In this document: positions 47,419 through 56,742 of the stretch, in pieces
How the letters are laid out: every line of letters begins with the position of its first letter
Numbering within the stretch: position 1 is the stretch's first letter
NCBI GenBank assembly: GCA_003569365.1
Contig: BGOS01000029.1
Location: 1-64,000 of the forward strand
Source: Anaerolineaceae bacterium
GTDB lineage: Bacteria > Chloroflexota > Anaerolineae > Anaerolineales > UBA11657
DNA: 64,000 nucleotides
Direction of reading: 5' to 3'
The notes under the pieces: model-generated
The model's input: only the letters and a program-made list of their open reading frames with translations
What the model was told of the DNA's origin: nothing
Databases searched by the model: none
Made by a program: the position numbers and the translations under genes

Positions 47419-48438
47419 ATGTTAATTTACCTCCTTCGGCGTTTATTGCTTGCCATTCTTGTAATCGTCAGCGTTTCGGTGGTGACTTTTTTCGTCGCGA
47501 GGGTGATCCCGTCCGACCCGGCGGCATTGTACGCCGGCCAACGCCCGACGTCAGATCAAATTGCAGCGGCGCGGGAACGCCTTGAGTTGGACCAGCCTCT
47601 CTACAACCAATACTTCCGTTTCGTCAGAGACATCCTCAAGGGCGACCTTGGAACTTCCTATAAAACCAAGCATGCGATTTTAGCCGACATCAAAACTTTT
47701 CTGCCCGCCACGCTGGAACTGGTGATCGCCAGCACGTTAATGGCGATAATCATCGGAATTCCAGTGGGGGTTCTTGCGGGCGCGAAGCACGGCGGCTGGC
47801 TGGATCAAACGACGCGTATTCTCTCAATCGCGGGCGTATCCTTCCCAACTTTCTGGCTGGCCCTCGTTTTACAATTATTCTTTTTCGGCACACTCCACAG
47901 ACTTTTTCCGCTTTCTTCGCGCATTTCCAATAACGTCGCCTTGTTCAATTCTTTTCCAGCAGTCACCGGTTTTTACTTAATTGATACCTTACTTGCTGGA
48001 AATTTTATAGCCTGGCGTGATGCCGTCTGGCATATAATTTTGCCAACCCTCACGCTTGCCACATATCCTATTAGTTTAACTTTGCGCATGACCCGCGCTG
48101 CAATGGTTGAAACACTCTCCGAAAAATACATCACCGCGGCGCGCGCGCAGGGTCTACCCGAGCGGGATATCCTTTTTCGATATGCATTGAAGAACGCCAT
48201 AGTTCCCACGCTTACCGTACTTGGGCTATCCTTTGCCTATTCGCTCACCGGCGCCTTCCTCGTTGAGGTGATTTTCTCGTGGCCCGGACTTGGCAAGTAC
48301 GTCACCGACGCCATTTTTAATGTAGATTTTCCAGTGATTGTTGCCGTCACGTTGATTGTGACTTTATTTTTTGTTTCCATCAACCTGTTCGTTGACATTA
48401 TTCAGGCTTTCCTGGATCCCCGCGTGGTGTTACGATGA
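47419..48438 (+). CDS. ABC transporter permease, DppB type
   Basis: 339 residues with six helices. The N-terminal VTFFVARVIPSDPAALY and the EAA-loop ITAARAQGLPERDILFRYALKNA.VP are diagnostic of DppB/OppB. It follows the substrate-binding gene by 59 bases, and its stop overlaps the DppC start (ATGA). Confidence 0.93.
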   Translation: MLIYLLRRLLLAILVIVSVSVVTFFVARVIPSDPAALYAGQRPTSDQIAAARERLELDQPLYNQYFRFVRDILKGDLGTSYKTKHAILADIKTFLPATLELVIASTLMAIIIGIPVGVLAGAKHGGWLDQTTRILSIAGVSFPTFWLALVLQLFFFGTLHRLFPLSSRISNNVALFNSFPAVTGFYLIDTLLAGNFIAWRDAVWHIILPTLTLATYPISLTLRMTRAAMVETLSEKYITAARAQGLPERDILFRYALKNAIVPTLTVLGLSFAYSLTGAFLVEVIFSWPGLGKYVTDAIFNVDFPVIVAVTLIVTLFFVSINLFVDIIQAFLDPRVVLR

Positions 48439-49298
48439 AGGTCTTCACCCGTTGGTTTGGTTTCCGCTTCGCCCCTGACTCAATTCCCGCGCATCTCCGC
48501 CGGGACCCCCTGGCTGTGGTTAGCAGTCTCATTATTATGATCATGATCCTAAGCGCCATTTTCGCGCCGCTACTAACATCCCGCGCCGCAGAAGGACTCG
48601 GTGAACCAAACCCATCAGAAAAACTCGCTCCGCCTTCCGCTGCGCACATCTTTGGCGCAGATCATCTGGGGCGCGACCTGTATGCCCGCGTGCTCTTCGG
48701 CGGACGTACCGCGCTAGGAATGGGTTTCCTTATCGTCTTTGGGGCAGTGCTGATCGGCGCACCACTTGGCGCGATCGCAGGATATTTCGGCGGCTGGCTA
48801 GATGAAGTCATCATGCGCGTCACCGATGTTGCACTCGCATTCCCACCCTTGTTGCTGGCAATTGCAATTGCCAGCGCACTGGGACCAAACTTAACCAATG
48901 CCGCGATTGCCATTGCTCTCACGTGGTGGCCTTGGTATACGCGTATCGTCCGCGCCCAAGCACTTGCCTTGCGCGAACGACCTTTTATAGAAGCTGCCCA
49001 CGTTATTGGTGTAGGTAACTTTACTATTATAGCGCGTCACATCCTTCCTAACGTGCTTTCTCCCGTCATCGTACAGGCCACGCTTGATCTTGGTTCCGCA
49101 ATCCTTACCGCCGCAGCTCTTTCCTTTCTTGGACTTGGCGTTCAGCCACCCACGCCGGATTGGGGACAGATGGTTAGCACCGGCCGCATATATTTCCCTC
49201 AACGCTGGTGGTATGTCACCTTCCCAGGGACGGCGATCTTCATCGCCACCATGGCATTCAACCTTTTGGGTGACAGTGTACAGGATGCGAATAAATAA
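48435..49298 (+). CDS. ABC transporter permease, DppC type
   Basis: 287 residues. A single N-terminal helix, then HIFGADHLGRDLYARVLFGGR, the five-helix transport domain and the coupling loop FIEAAHVIGVGNFTIIARHILPN. It pairs with the DppB-type permease. The ATPase gene starts two bases after the stop. Confidence 0.93.
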   Translation: MKVFTRWFGFRFAPDSIPAHLRRDPLAVVSSLIIMIMILSAIFAPLLTSRAAEGLGEPNPSEKLAPPSAAHIFGADHLGRDLYARVLFGGRTALGMGFLIVFGAVLIGAPLGAIAGYFGGWLDEVIMRVTDVALAFPPLLLAIAIASALGPNLTNAAIAIALTWWPWYTRIVRAQALALRERPFIEAAHVIGVGNFTIIARHILPNVLSPVIVQATLDLGSAILTAAALSFLGLGVQPPTPDWGQMVSTGRIYFPQRWWYVTFPGTAIFIATMAFNLLGDSVQDANK

Positions 49299-49300
49299 CT

Positions 49301-50251
49301 ATGTCTCTGCTTGAAGTCCGCGATTTATCAATTTCCTTTTCCACCTCGCATGGTCTTTTTCGTGCGGTGAACGGTGTAAATCTCACCATTGAACGCGGCG
49401 AAATATTTGGTTTGGTCGGCGAAACGGGCTGCGGAAAAACGGTTACGGGACTGGCATTGATGGGGCTGATCTCATCGACGGGGCGGGTGACCGCATCTCG
49501 ATTGTCGCTAGACGGCCTCAACCTGCTCTCAACTCGAAACTGGCAGAATGTACGCGGCCGGCGGATCTCAATGATTTTTCAAGATCCAGCCGCGTGCCTA
49601 AACCCGACATTCACCATCGGCCAACAACTGTCTCACGTGATTCGTTATCACTTTCATTTGGATTCTGCTGCGACTCACCACCGTGCTGTTGAACTGCTAA
49701 ACGATGTTGGATTATCAGATGCCGCTCACACCTTGCGGACTTATCCCCATCAATTATCCGGCGGGATGCAGCAACGTGTAATGATCGCGCTTGCGCTGGC
49801 TTCGGGAGCAGAGCTGCTGATTGCCGATGAACCAACCACCGCGCTAGACGTTACCATTCAATCCCAAATTCTACGCCTGCTCAAAAGTTTGCGCGATAAA
49901 CATACCCTAACAATCATTTTGATTACACACGACCTCGGCGTCGTCGCGCACACCTGTGACCGCGTCGCTGTGCTCTATGCGGGTTCGGTCGCTGAAACTT
50001 CTTCCACCGTGGATTTATTCCGCAACCCGAAACATCCCTACACTCAGGGCTTGCTTGGGGCAATGCCCCGCCATGGTACGCGCGGCAAACCTCTTTTAGC
50101 AATAGAAGGAAGCCTGCCATCCGGCATAAATCCCAGCGTCGGCTGTCCATTTGCGGCGCGGTGTCCATTGGTAATGAAAATATGCCGGACAGATAACCCC
50201 ACCCTCACACCAACTGAGAATGCTCACGCCATCGCCTGCCATCTTTATTGA
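49301..50251 (+). CDS. ABC transporter ATP-binding protein, DppD type
   Basis: 316 residues. Walker A GETGCGKT, signature LSGGMQQRVMIA, Walker B LLIADEPTTALD and the C-terminal oligopeptide-transporter extension with the cysteine cluster (CPFAARCPLVMKIC) that binds a 4Fe-4S cluster in some relatives. Confidence 0.93.
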   Translation: MSLLEVRDLSISFSTSHGLFRAVNGVNLTIERGEIFGLVGETGCGKTVTGLALMGLISSTGRVTASRLSLDGLNLLSTRNWQNVRGRRISMIFQDPAACLNPTFTIGQQLSHVIRYHFHLDSAATHHRAVELLNDVGLSDAAHTLRTYPHQLSGGMQQRVMIALALASGAELLIADEPTTALDVTIQSQILRLLKSLRDKHTLTIILITHDLGVVAHTCDRVAVLYAGSVAETSSTVDLFRNPKHPYTQGLLGAMPRHGTRGKPLLAIEGSLPSGINPSVGCPFAARCPLVMKICRTDNPTLTPTENAHAIACHLY

Positions 50252-50259
50252 GACTTACT

Positions 50260-51246
50260 ATGGCATTGCTTGAAGTTCGTTCCCTTGTAAAGCACTACCC
50301 TGTTCGTGTAGGGTTGTTCTCACGCCGTCAGGCCAAAGCTGTGGACGATGTTAATCTTACAGTTAATCCCGGGGAAACAATTGGCATAGTCGGCGAGTCG
50401 GGAAGCGGAAAAACAACTCTAGCGCGCTGCATTCTTCGCATGATTGAACCAACTTCAGGCGAAGTGATATTTGACGGTGTTGATCTATTGAAACTAGGTC
50501 AATCCTCCCTGCGGACCAAGCGTCGCGAGCTCGCAGTCGTCTATCAGAATCCATATCTGTCACTCAGTCCGCGTCTGGCTGTCCGTGATCTGGTCAGCGA
50601 ACCTCTCGTCACGCACACATCGCTGCGCGGAGATGCCTTGAACGATCGCGTCGTGGAAAATCTGGAGGCAGTGGGACTCTCGGCTGACTATTTGAATAAA
50701 CGCTCGCGCCAACTTTCAGGCGGGCAGGCTCAACGTGTGGCGATTGCGCGTGCGCTTGTCTTGCGCCCCAAGTTGATCGTGCTTGACGAACCGACCTCTG
50801 CCCTCGACGTTTCAGTGCAGGCACAGGTCTTGAATTTACTCGTCAAACTCCGCACCGAACTTGGATTCACTTATCTTTTTATTTCGCACAATCTGGATGT
50901 CGTGCAACATCTGGCTGACCGCATCGCGGTGATGTACTTAGGAAAAGTTGTTGAAGTGGGCACGACGGATCAAGTGTTTTCGCAGGCAACTCATCCATAT
51001 ACTATGGCTTTGCTTGCCGCTACGCCCGAACCGCACCCTGACCGAAAAGCTTCGCTTGTAACAGTGCAAGGCAGTGTACCAAGTCTAACTGCGCCACCGA
51101 CAGGATGTCATTATCATCCGCGTTGTCAATGGGCTGTGGAACGTTGCCGCCACGAAATGCCCGCTCTTCGCCTAGATGAAGATAGACGAGCGGTACGATG
51201 CCATTTTCCCAGAGAGTATTTCCAAGCCTCAAAAAAATTTGAGTGA
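50260..51246 (+). CDS. ABC transporter ATP-binding protein, DppF type
   Basis: 328 residues; ATG 50260 is preferred to an in-frame TTG at 50248, which would overlap the DppD stop. Walker A GESGSGKTT, signature LSGGQAQRVAIA, Walker B LIVLDEPTSALD and the C-terminal CHYHPRCQWAVERC cluster identify it. It completes a five-gene peptide-type importer beside the hydantoinase genes. Confidence 0.93.
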   Translation: MALLEVRSLVKHYPVRVGLFSRRQAKAVDDVNLTVNPGETIGIVGESGSGKTTLARCILRMIEPTSGEVIFDGVDLLKLGQSSLRTKRRELAVVYQNPYLSLSPRLAVRDLVSEPLVTHTSLRGDALNDRVVENLEAVGLSADYLNKRSRQLSGGQAQRVAIARALVLRPKLIVLDEPTSALDVSVQAQVLNLLVKLRTELGFTYLFISHNLDVVQHLADRIAVMYLGKVVEVGTTDQVFSQATHPYTMALLAATPEPHPDRKASLVTVQGSVPSLTAPPTGCHYHPRCQWAVERCRHEMPALRLDEDRRAVRCHFPREYFQASKKFE

Positions 51247-51837
51247 GAGAGCGACATGTCTGAGAGTTCAATTCGTGATGTCGTCATCATTTTGTACTTG
51301 CATGAACTTGCAAAGACGAGCGTACAGGTTACGCTCATGGAGCAACAGGAAATCAAGCGGGGTGATCTTACGGGAACGGGGGGGGCTATTGTCCCCAGTC
51401 ATTGCGATCCTTTGGCTGCGTCGGATGCACCTATAATTTCTAAGTTCAGTAAACACAGATTGGATTTACAAAAGGGGCAACTATGGTAAACAGGTTGGAA
51501 CCAACCAACCTAATACCAAAGGAGCTCCCAGCAGTTTGTTGGTGAAGTAAGCACCTTTACAATTTGGAGAACAGCATGGAGCTTTAGTGGCTGTTGATTC
51601 GAACAAAGTATCCTCATAACGCGTAATTCGCGTTCCTGAATTTCTATAATGATTGATTACAGACGTGCTAAAGCAACTCTTGTTGCGTCCACGAGATGTG
51701 CATACGCTTGATGTTGAATGCCAGACAAACCAGACACCACTCGCCAGTAGCAGCAGCCAAGCCTCGCTAGCGCTGATTGGCTATCGGGTGGATGCATTTC
51801 GACTAACAGCCGGTTGCTGCAGCTGACATTGTTTTGA
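51247..51837. other. Degenerate spacer after the importer operon
   Basis: A 77-codon frame at 51256-51489 (MSESSIRDVVIILYLHELA) sits directly after the last importer gene with GAGAG before its ATG, so it may be the start of a lost gene; I recognise no family in it. Between 51490 and 51837 I see no gene, RNA or repeat. Base use is AT-rich to about 51700 and then returns to GC-rich. Confidence 0.4.
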
Positions 51838-52137
51838 TGGGTTGTGCGGCCGGCCGCGGAGGGTTATACGGCATTCTTCCACTTCACGCCACTTGGCAAA
51901 GATGCCGAGCTGCTTGGGTAAATGGATCAGGCAATTACCGAATACGCCTTCCCGCCGGCGGTGTGGTCTCTTGGCGAGGTAGTGGTGGACAGCGTGCAGA
52001 TAAGCGCTGCGCACTTGCTAGCGGGTAGGTACGCAGTTTGGATGGGTCTGTACTCGCCGGCGACGCAGATCCGCGGTTCTGTTGACGCGGGTATTGGCGC
52101 GGATTCAGAGGATCCCGTCCGGCTGCTGGAATTTTAA
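51838..52137 (+). pseudogene. C-terminal remnant of a membrane glycosyltransferase-like protein
   Basis: One frame reads GYTAFFHFTPLGKDAELLG, a TAA at 51919-51921, then YAFPPAVWSLGEVVVDS and GRYAVWMGLYSPATQIR, ending GADSEDPVRLLEF. This is the beta-sandwich tail often found at the C-terminus of large Chloroflexota membrane glycosyltransferases. The internal stop and the missing membrane part show that it is dead. Confidence 0.65.
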
Positions 52138-52340
52138 CTTGAGCCTAGATTGCGAGCGTAGCCGCTGGCATGCCGGGGATACCCGCAGCTGGTAGTTGCC
52201 GAGTGCAGCGGTCCGCGGTGTATCAACTCCGCCGGCCAGAAAGGACTGTGGGCAGGTAATCCGCGGTGCAGAAATGGCACATGTGGCAGAGCGAGAGTTG
52301 GTGGGGTCGGGACGCTGGCGCGGTGCGGTGAGTGTTCTGG
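52138..52340 (+). repeat. Dispersed repeat, site 3, with the tip of an IS91-like transposase
   Basis: At 52216-52257 one frame gives AVYQLRRPERTVGR and TAA, nearly the same as the end of the transposase remnant at 63132-63177 (AVYQRRRPERSVAW). After the stop comes GCGGTGCAGAAATGGCAC (52263-52280) and then ATGTGGCAGAGC, with weaker similarity to the copies at 55938 and 60309 as far as GTGAGTGTT near 52335. Upstream from 52138 the alignment is poor. Confidence 0.7.
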
Positions 52341-52402
52341 TACCATAATCGAGTGCGTTTTGGCATCCCACACCACAACCAGCTCTGGAACTGTATAGGA
52401 CA

Positions 52403-53152
52403 ATGCCTGCCACTGTTGTAATTCAAGCACAAGACCTGTCGCGCGTACACGGCACGGGTGACACCGCCATCACGGCGCTGGATGGCGTAAACCTGAGCGT
52501 GGCGCAGGGTGAGTTTGTGGCTGTGATGGGGCCGAGCGGCTGCGGCAAATCCACACTGCTGCACTTGTTGGGCGGGCTGGACGCCCCCAGCCGCGGCAGC
52601 GTGCTGTTCGAAGGGCAGCCGGTTCACAAGCTGTCTGACGACGCCATTACACAGCTGCGCCGCCGCAAGATCGGCTATATCTTTCAATTCTTTAATTTGA
52701 TTCCAGTGCTGACTGCAGTTGAAAATGCGGCGCTGCCGCTGGTGCTGGATGGCATTGCGCCGGCGGTTGCGCGCTCAAAGGCGGCCGCGCTGCTGGAGCG
52801 CGTTGGGCTGGGCGGCCGGCTGAAGAGCCGGCCCGACCAGCTTTCTGCCGGCCAGCAGCAGCGTGTGGCGATAGCGCGCGCGCTGGTGGCCGAACCCGCG
52901 CTGGTGCTGGCGGATGAACCCACGGGCAACCTGGACACGCAGGCCTCGCAGGAGATTGCTGCGCTGCTGCAGCAGATGGCGCGTGATTGGGGGCGCAGCG
53001 TGCTGATGGTGACGCACGATGCGCGCGTGGCTGCGCATGCTGATCGCGTGGTGTTCCTGCGGGATGGCCGCATTGCGCAGGAGACGGTATTGGAACGCAA
53101 CGCCGCGGACAACCAGGCGCTGCTGGCCGGGCTCATCACGGCGGCAGCCTAG
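52403..53152 (+). CDS. ABC transporter ATP-binding protein, LolD/MacB type
   Basis: 249 residues. Walker A GPSGCGKST at about residue 45, the MacB-type IGYIFQFFNLIPVLTAVENA, signature LSAGQQQRVAIA (Gly changed to Ala at the second position) and Walker B LVLADEPTGNLD. It powers the FtsX-type permease encoded 16 bases downstream. Base use is native, unlike the genes on either side of this pair. Confidence 0.93.
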   Translation: MPATVVIQAQDLSRVHGTGDTAITALDGVNLSVAQGEFVAVMGPSGCGKSTLLHLLGGLDAPSRGSVLFEGQPVHKLSDDAITQLRRRKIGYIFQFFNLIPVLTAVENAALPLVLDGIAPAVARSKAAALLERVGLGGRLKSRPDQLSAGQQQRVAIARALVAEPALVLADEPTGNLDTQASQEIAALLQQMARDWGRSVLMVTHDARVAAHADRVVFLRDGRIAQETVLERNAADNQALLAGLITAAA

Positions 53153-53168
53153 GCAGTACAAAGATTCC

Positions 53169-55730
53169 ATGGCTCTCACCCTTGCGCTGCGCTATCTGCT
53201 GGGACGCCGGCTGCGCACCGGCCTCACCACGCTGGCAATTGCAATTGGCGTGATGGTGCTTTTTGGCACCGGCATTTACATCCCCACCATGCTGGAAGCT
53301 TTTCAGCGCAACTTGCGCGCCACTGCGGGGCAGGTGGACGTAACCATTACGCACCGCACCGGCGCGGCGTTCACTGCGCGCCGCACCGAAAAGTTTTTGC
53401 GCATTGCCGGCGTGCGTGCGCTCGCGGGCAGCATCGAACGCACCCTCAACCTGCCGCCGGAGTTTTATGGGCGCGATGTGCGCGTGGGCGCGCTGCTGCT
53501 GCTGGGTGTGGACCCCGCGGCAGCCGCTGCGCTGCGCGATTACCGCCTGGTGAGCGGGCGCTTCTTGCAGGCAGCGGATGGCAGCGCGGCTGTGATTGCA
53601 CAGAGTTTGGCGGACGCACTGCAACTAAAGGTGGACGGGATGCTGCCTGTGCCCACGCCGGCGGGCGTTGTAAAGCTGCGCGTGGTGGGCGTGCTGGCCG
53701 GCCGCGCGCTGGCTGGCAACGAGCAAGTGTTCCTGCCGCTGCGGCTTGCGCAAAAGCTGTTCGACATGCCTGATCGCATCACTGTAATCGAAGCCAACCT
53801 GGTGGAGAACGATGATGTGCAGCGCGCCGCAGCGCTGCAGGCAATTGAGGCGCAGCTGGGCAAAGAGCTGCAGCTGGGTGCATTGGGCGCCGGATCAGAA
53901 TTTATGGCCGCCATGCAAACCAGCCAGATCGCTTTTTATCTAATTGGATTTCTGGCGCTGCTGATGGGCGGCTTCATAATCTTCAACACCTTTCGCACCA
54001 TCGTGGCTGAGCGCCGCCGCGACATCGGCATGCTGCGCACCATCGGCGCCAGCCGCCGCGCCATCATCGGGCTGCTGCTCGCCGAAAGTTTGCTGCAGGG
54101 CGTGATTGGCACGTCCGCCGGCCTTGCGCTGGGCTACGGATTGGGCCGCGCCATCACCACCGGCGGCGCTGGCATTCTGCGTCAGTACTTAAATTTAGAA
54201 ATGGGCGCACTGGTTATTGAGCCGGGCCTGCTGGCGACGACGATCACTCTGGGGGTGGGCGTGTCCCTATTGAGCGGCTTGCTGCCCGCGTGGGGCGCCA
54301 GCCGGCTAACGCCGCTGGCAGCGCTGCGGCCAGCCGCGCTTGCGCCGCAGCAGGTTGGGCGCACCGGCACCCTGCTGGGAGCAACATTAATTGCTGCATC
54401 ATTGTTGATGCTGCTATCCGGCCGCTTTGCGCTGTTAGCTTTGGGCGGCTTGCTATTTTTTATTGGGCTGGTGCTGGCATCACCCGCGCTTGTGCAGCCT
54501 GTGGCTGCTGCATTTAGCGTGCTGGTAGCGCAGCTATTTGCGCGCGAGGGCACTGGCGAACTGGCGCGCGGCAACCTAACCCGCCACCCGGGCCGGGCGG
54601 CCATCACTGCCAGCGCCACAATGGTGGGCCTTGCAATTGTGGTTGGCGCCGGCGGCCTGATCTTCAGCCTCAATGAAAGTATGCTGGTGTTGTTTCGGAA
54701 AAGTATGGGCAGCGACTTTTTGCTTGTGCCGCCCTCGATCGCCGTGTGGAAAGGCGATGTGGGCGCGAGCGAGGCGCTGGCAAACAAAATCCGCGCTGTG
54801 CCCGGCGTGGCGGCGCTGAGCACGCTGCGCTACGCCCAAACCAGCATGCCAGCGCGCGCCGGCAGTGGCCTGCCGGACATTGCCGTGTCTTTGCTGGGAA
54901 TTGATCCCGCGGCTTATTTTTCCGTGTCCAGCATGGACTTTAATGCCGGCACGGCGGAGCTGGCAGCGGCTGCGCTGGCGCGCAACGAACGCAACCTGAT
55001 AATCAACGGTATTCTGGCAGCGCAGACTGGCTTGCAGTCCGGTGACACAGTGGCGCTGTCCACGCCCGAGGGCCAGCAAGACTATCGCGTTGTGGCTGTC
55101 GGCGGTGATGTGCTCAGCGCAAAAATCACCACGGCGTATGTGTCGCAGGCGCTGCTGCGGCAGGACTTCCACAAACGCGAGGACATCTTCTATCAGGTGA
55201 ACCTGACGGCTACTGCAGATGCCGCTGCGGCCGGCCGCTGGCTGGCCAAGATTACCGGCGAGTACCCGCAGTTTCGGCTTGTTGTGGGGCGCGAGTATCT
55301 GGCCGAGTTCAGCAAGCAGTTTGATGCTGTGTTTGCGGGCACTTACCTGCTGCTGGCGCTGCTTTCACTGCCTTCGCTGATTGCCATCTTGAACACGCTG
55401 GCAATCGGCGTGATCGAGCGTACGCGCGAGATTGGCATGCTGCGTGCAATCGGTGCAACACGCCGCCAAATGAGCCGCACAATTGTGGCTGAGGCGCTGT
55501 TGCTCGCAGCGCTGGGCACGGCACTTGGTATTTTGGCGGGCTTGTACCTGGGCTATGTGATGGTGGCCGGCATCAGCGCCAGCGGCATCTTTCGCATGCA
55601 ATACACGTTCCCGTTGGCGGGAGTGCTGGCTGCCGCGGCTGCCGGCTTGCTGTTTGGCGTGCTGGCCGCGCTGGTGCCGATGCGGCAGGCAGCGCGCATG
55701 CAAATTATTGCAGCGCTGCGCTACGAATAG
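53169..55730 (+). CDS. FtsX/MacB-type ABC transporter permease
   Basis: 853 residues from ATG 53169; the frame runs 50 codons upstream into the ATPase gene. Two FtsX repeats are present: N-terminal helix (TGLTTLAIAIGVMVLFG) plus extracellular MacB core, three helices with ERRRDIGMLRTIGASRR, then a second set ending in ERTREIGMLRAIGATRRQMS and three helices. Such pairs extrude or transfer lipoproteins, peptides or lipids across the envelope. The gene ends 85 bases before repeat copy 4. Confidence 0.93.
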   Translation: MALTLALRYLLGRRLRTGLTTLAIAIGVMVLFGTGIYIPTMLEAFQRNLRATAGQVDVTITHRTGAAFTARRTEKFLRIAGVRALAGSIERTLNLPPEFYGRDVRVGALLLLGVDPAAAAALRDYRLVSGRFLQAADGSAAVIAQSLADALQLKVDGMLPVPTPAGVVKLRVVGVLAGRALAGNEQVFLPLRLAQKLFDMPDRITVIEANLVENDDVQRAAALQAIEAQLGKELQLGALGAGSEFMAAMQTSQIAFYLIGFLALLMGGFIIFNTFRTIVAERRRDIGMLRTIGASRRAIIGLLLAESLLQGVIGTSAGLALGYGLGRAITTGGAGILRQYLNLEMGALVIEPGLLATTITLGVGVSLLSGLLPAWGASRLTPLAALRPAALAPQQVGRTGTLLGATLIAASLLMLLSGRFALLALGGLLFFIGLVLASPALVQPVAAAFSVLVAQLFAREGTGELARGNLTRHPGRAAITASATMVGLAIVVGAGGLIFSLNESMLVLFRKSMGSDFLLVPPSIAVWKGDVGASEALANKIRAVPGVAALSTLRYAQTSMPARAGSGLPDIAVSLLGIDPAAYFSVSSMDFNAGTAELAAAALARNERNLIINGILAAQTGLQSGDTVALSTPEGQQDYRVVAVGGDVLSAKITTAYVSQALLRQDFHKREDIFYQVNLTATADAAAAGRWLAKITGEYPQFRLVVGREYLAEFSKQFDAVFAGTYLLLALLSLPSLIAILNTLAIGVIERTREIGMLRAIGATRRQMSRTIVAEALLLAALGTALGILAGLYLGYVMVAGISASGIFRMQYTFPLAGVLAAAAAGLLFGVLAALVPMRQAARMQIIAALRYE

Positions 55731-55814
55731 GCTGCGGGCATGGGCAGCCTATGCCATGTGAAATTGATGAGTGCGCCTACACTTGCGCGCGCCTGCGGCT
55801 GGCATAGTTTCGGG

Positions 55815-56076
55815 CAGGCTACATGGCCAGCCGGTCATGATAGGTTGATGGCGATGCGGGTGCGCATGCAGAATCGGTCCCGGAGCTGGAGTTCGATCAG
55901 ACATTGGGTTGGTAATTCTGCGCTGCAGTAATGGCACACGCGGCGGAGCATAGGCAGGCGTGGTCCAGCCGCTTGCGGAGCGCGCTGAATGTTTAGGGCT
56001 GCGGATGCTGGCCTGTAGAAGTTGTGCAATTTCCGAATGTTGCGCTGATCGTATCTCTTGGACTATCGAACAAAAG
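55815..56076 (+). repeat. Dispersed repeat, site 4
   Basis: About 260 bases align with 60180-60449: GGTCATGATAGGTTGATGGCGATGCGGG-like start, CCCGGAGCTGGAGTTCGATCAGAC, the core CGCTGCAGTAATGGCAC (55921-55937), then GGCCTGTAGAAGTTGTG and ATCGAACAAA at the end. Both strands keep open frames between the two copies. Confidence 0.85.
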
Positions 56077-56133
56077 TGATTGCCTTCTATTCGACCGTAG
56101 GTGGAGTGGAAGTTGGTTCAGAGTGTGCCTTGA

Positions 56134-56400
56134 CCACTGCGGGCGCGGCGCTTAAAATTTGAAGTTGATTGGGAGCTTGAATTTCCTATCCGTCACGGCA
56201 TCGGCTGCATTCTGCAACCCATCGCAGCCGACGTACGCGTCGCTGCATACGAATTCATTGAAGGCACGAAGCCAGTGCCGAATGAAGCTGACATCGACGC
56301 TGCGGTGGCGTTCTTGAATTAACTGTGCGGCCTGTCGAGCAATCTTCCCACCGCGGCCGAAGCCTGTTTCTCGGTCGGAGAAATCATCGAGAACATCTAG
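56134..56400 (+). pseudogene. Unrecognised gene remnant with internal stop
   Basis: One frame reads EVDWELEFPIRHGIGCILQP and ...EADIDAAVAFLN, TAA at 56320-56322, then LSSNLPTAAEACFSVGEIIE up to TAG at 56398-56400. The composition looks coding, but I do not recognise the family. No intact start exists. It lies just inside the left edge of the sugar block. Confidence 0.45.
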
Positions 56401-56530
56401 TGGCTTTTTGCCTGATTGGCCGGCACCGAAGTGGCTCGTGAATTCAAGCCGTTGCTTGATCGGGTCAGCAAGACGCCCGACTCATCGGCTGACGAACGCG
56501 TCCTGGGTCCACCAGTCGAACCTGCCGGTG

Positions 56531-56698
56531 GATATTCCATGCTATCTTCGAGTCTACGCTGCCAGCAAGCGCAAGCTTGATGAACTCATCACGCACCGTT
56601 TCCGGTTGGTGAAAATCAACGCGGCGCTCGATGCGGTGCGCGGCCCTGAGACCGGCCGGTGCTTGTTTCGGATGTCTGCTTCACTGGCCGGACGGTAA
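56531..56698 (+). pseudogene. C-terminal remnant of a zinc-type (MDR) alcohol dehydrogenase
   Basis: The frame reads KRKLDELITHRFRLVKINAA, then LDAVRGPETGRCLF. The string LDELITHRF..L..IN.A.D.(M/V)R.GE.GR is the typical last 40 residues of medium-chain dehydrogenases. The rest of the gene is absent. Confidence 0.65.
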
Positions 56699-56742
56699 GC
56701 GGTTACAATTGTGGTCGAAACGCGAAACTGGGAGAGATTAGC

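Noticed and set aside
51256-51489. Intact 77-residue gene after the importer operon
   Set aside because: No family is recognised and composition changes midway; kept only as part of the degenerate spacer.
55730-55750. AGGCTGC/GCAGCCT hairpin after the FtsX-type gene as a terminator
   Set aside because: There is no T-run and the stem is short; too weak to list.
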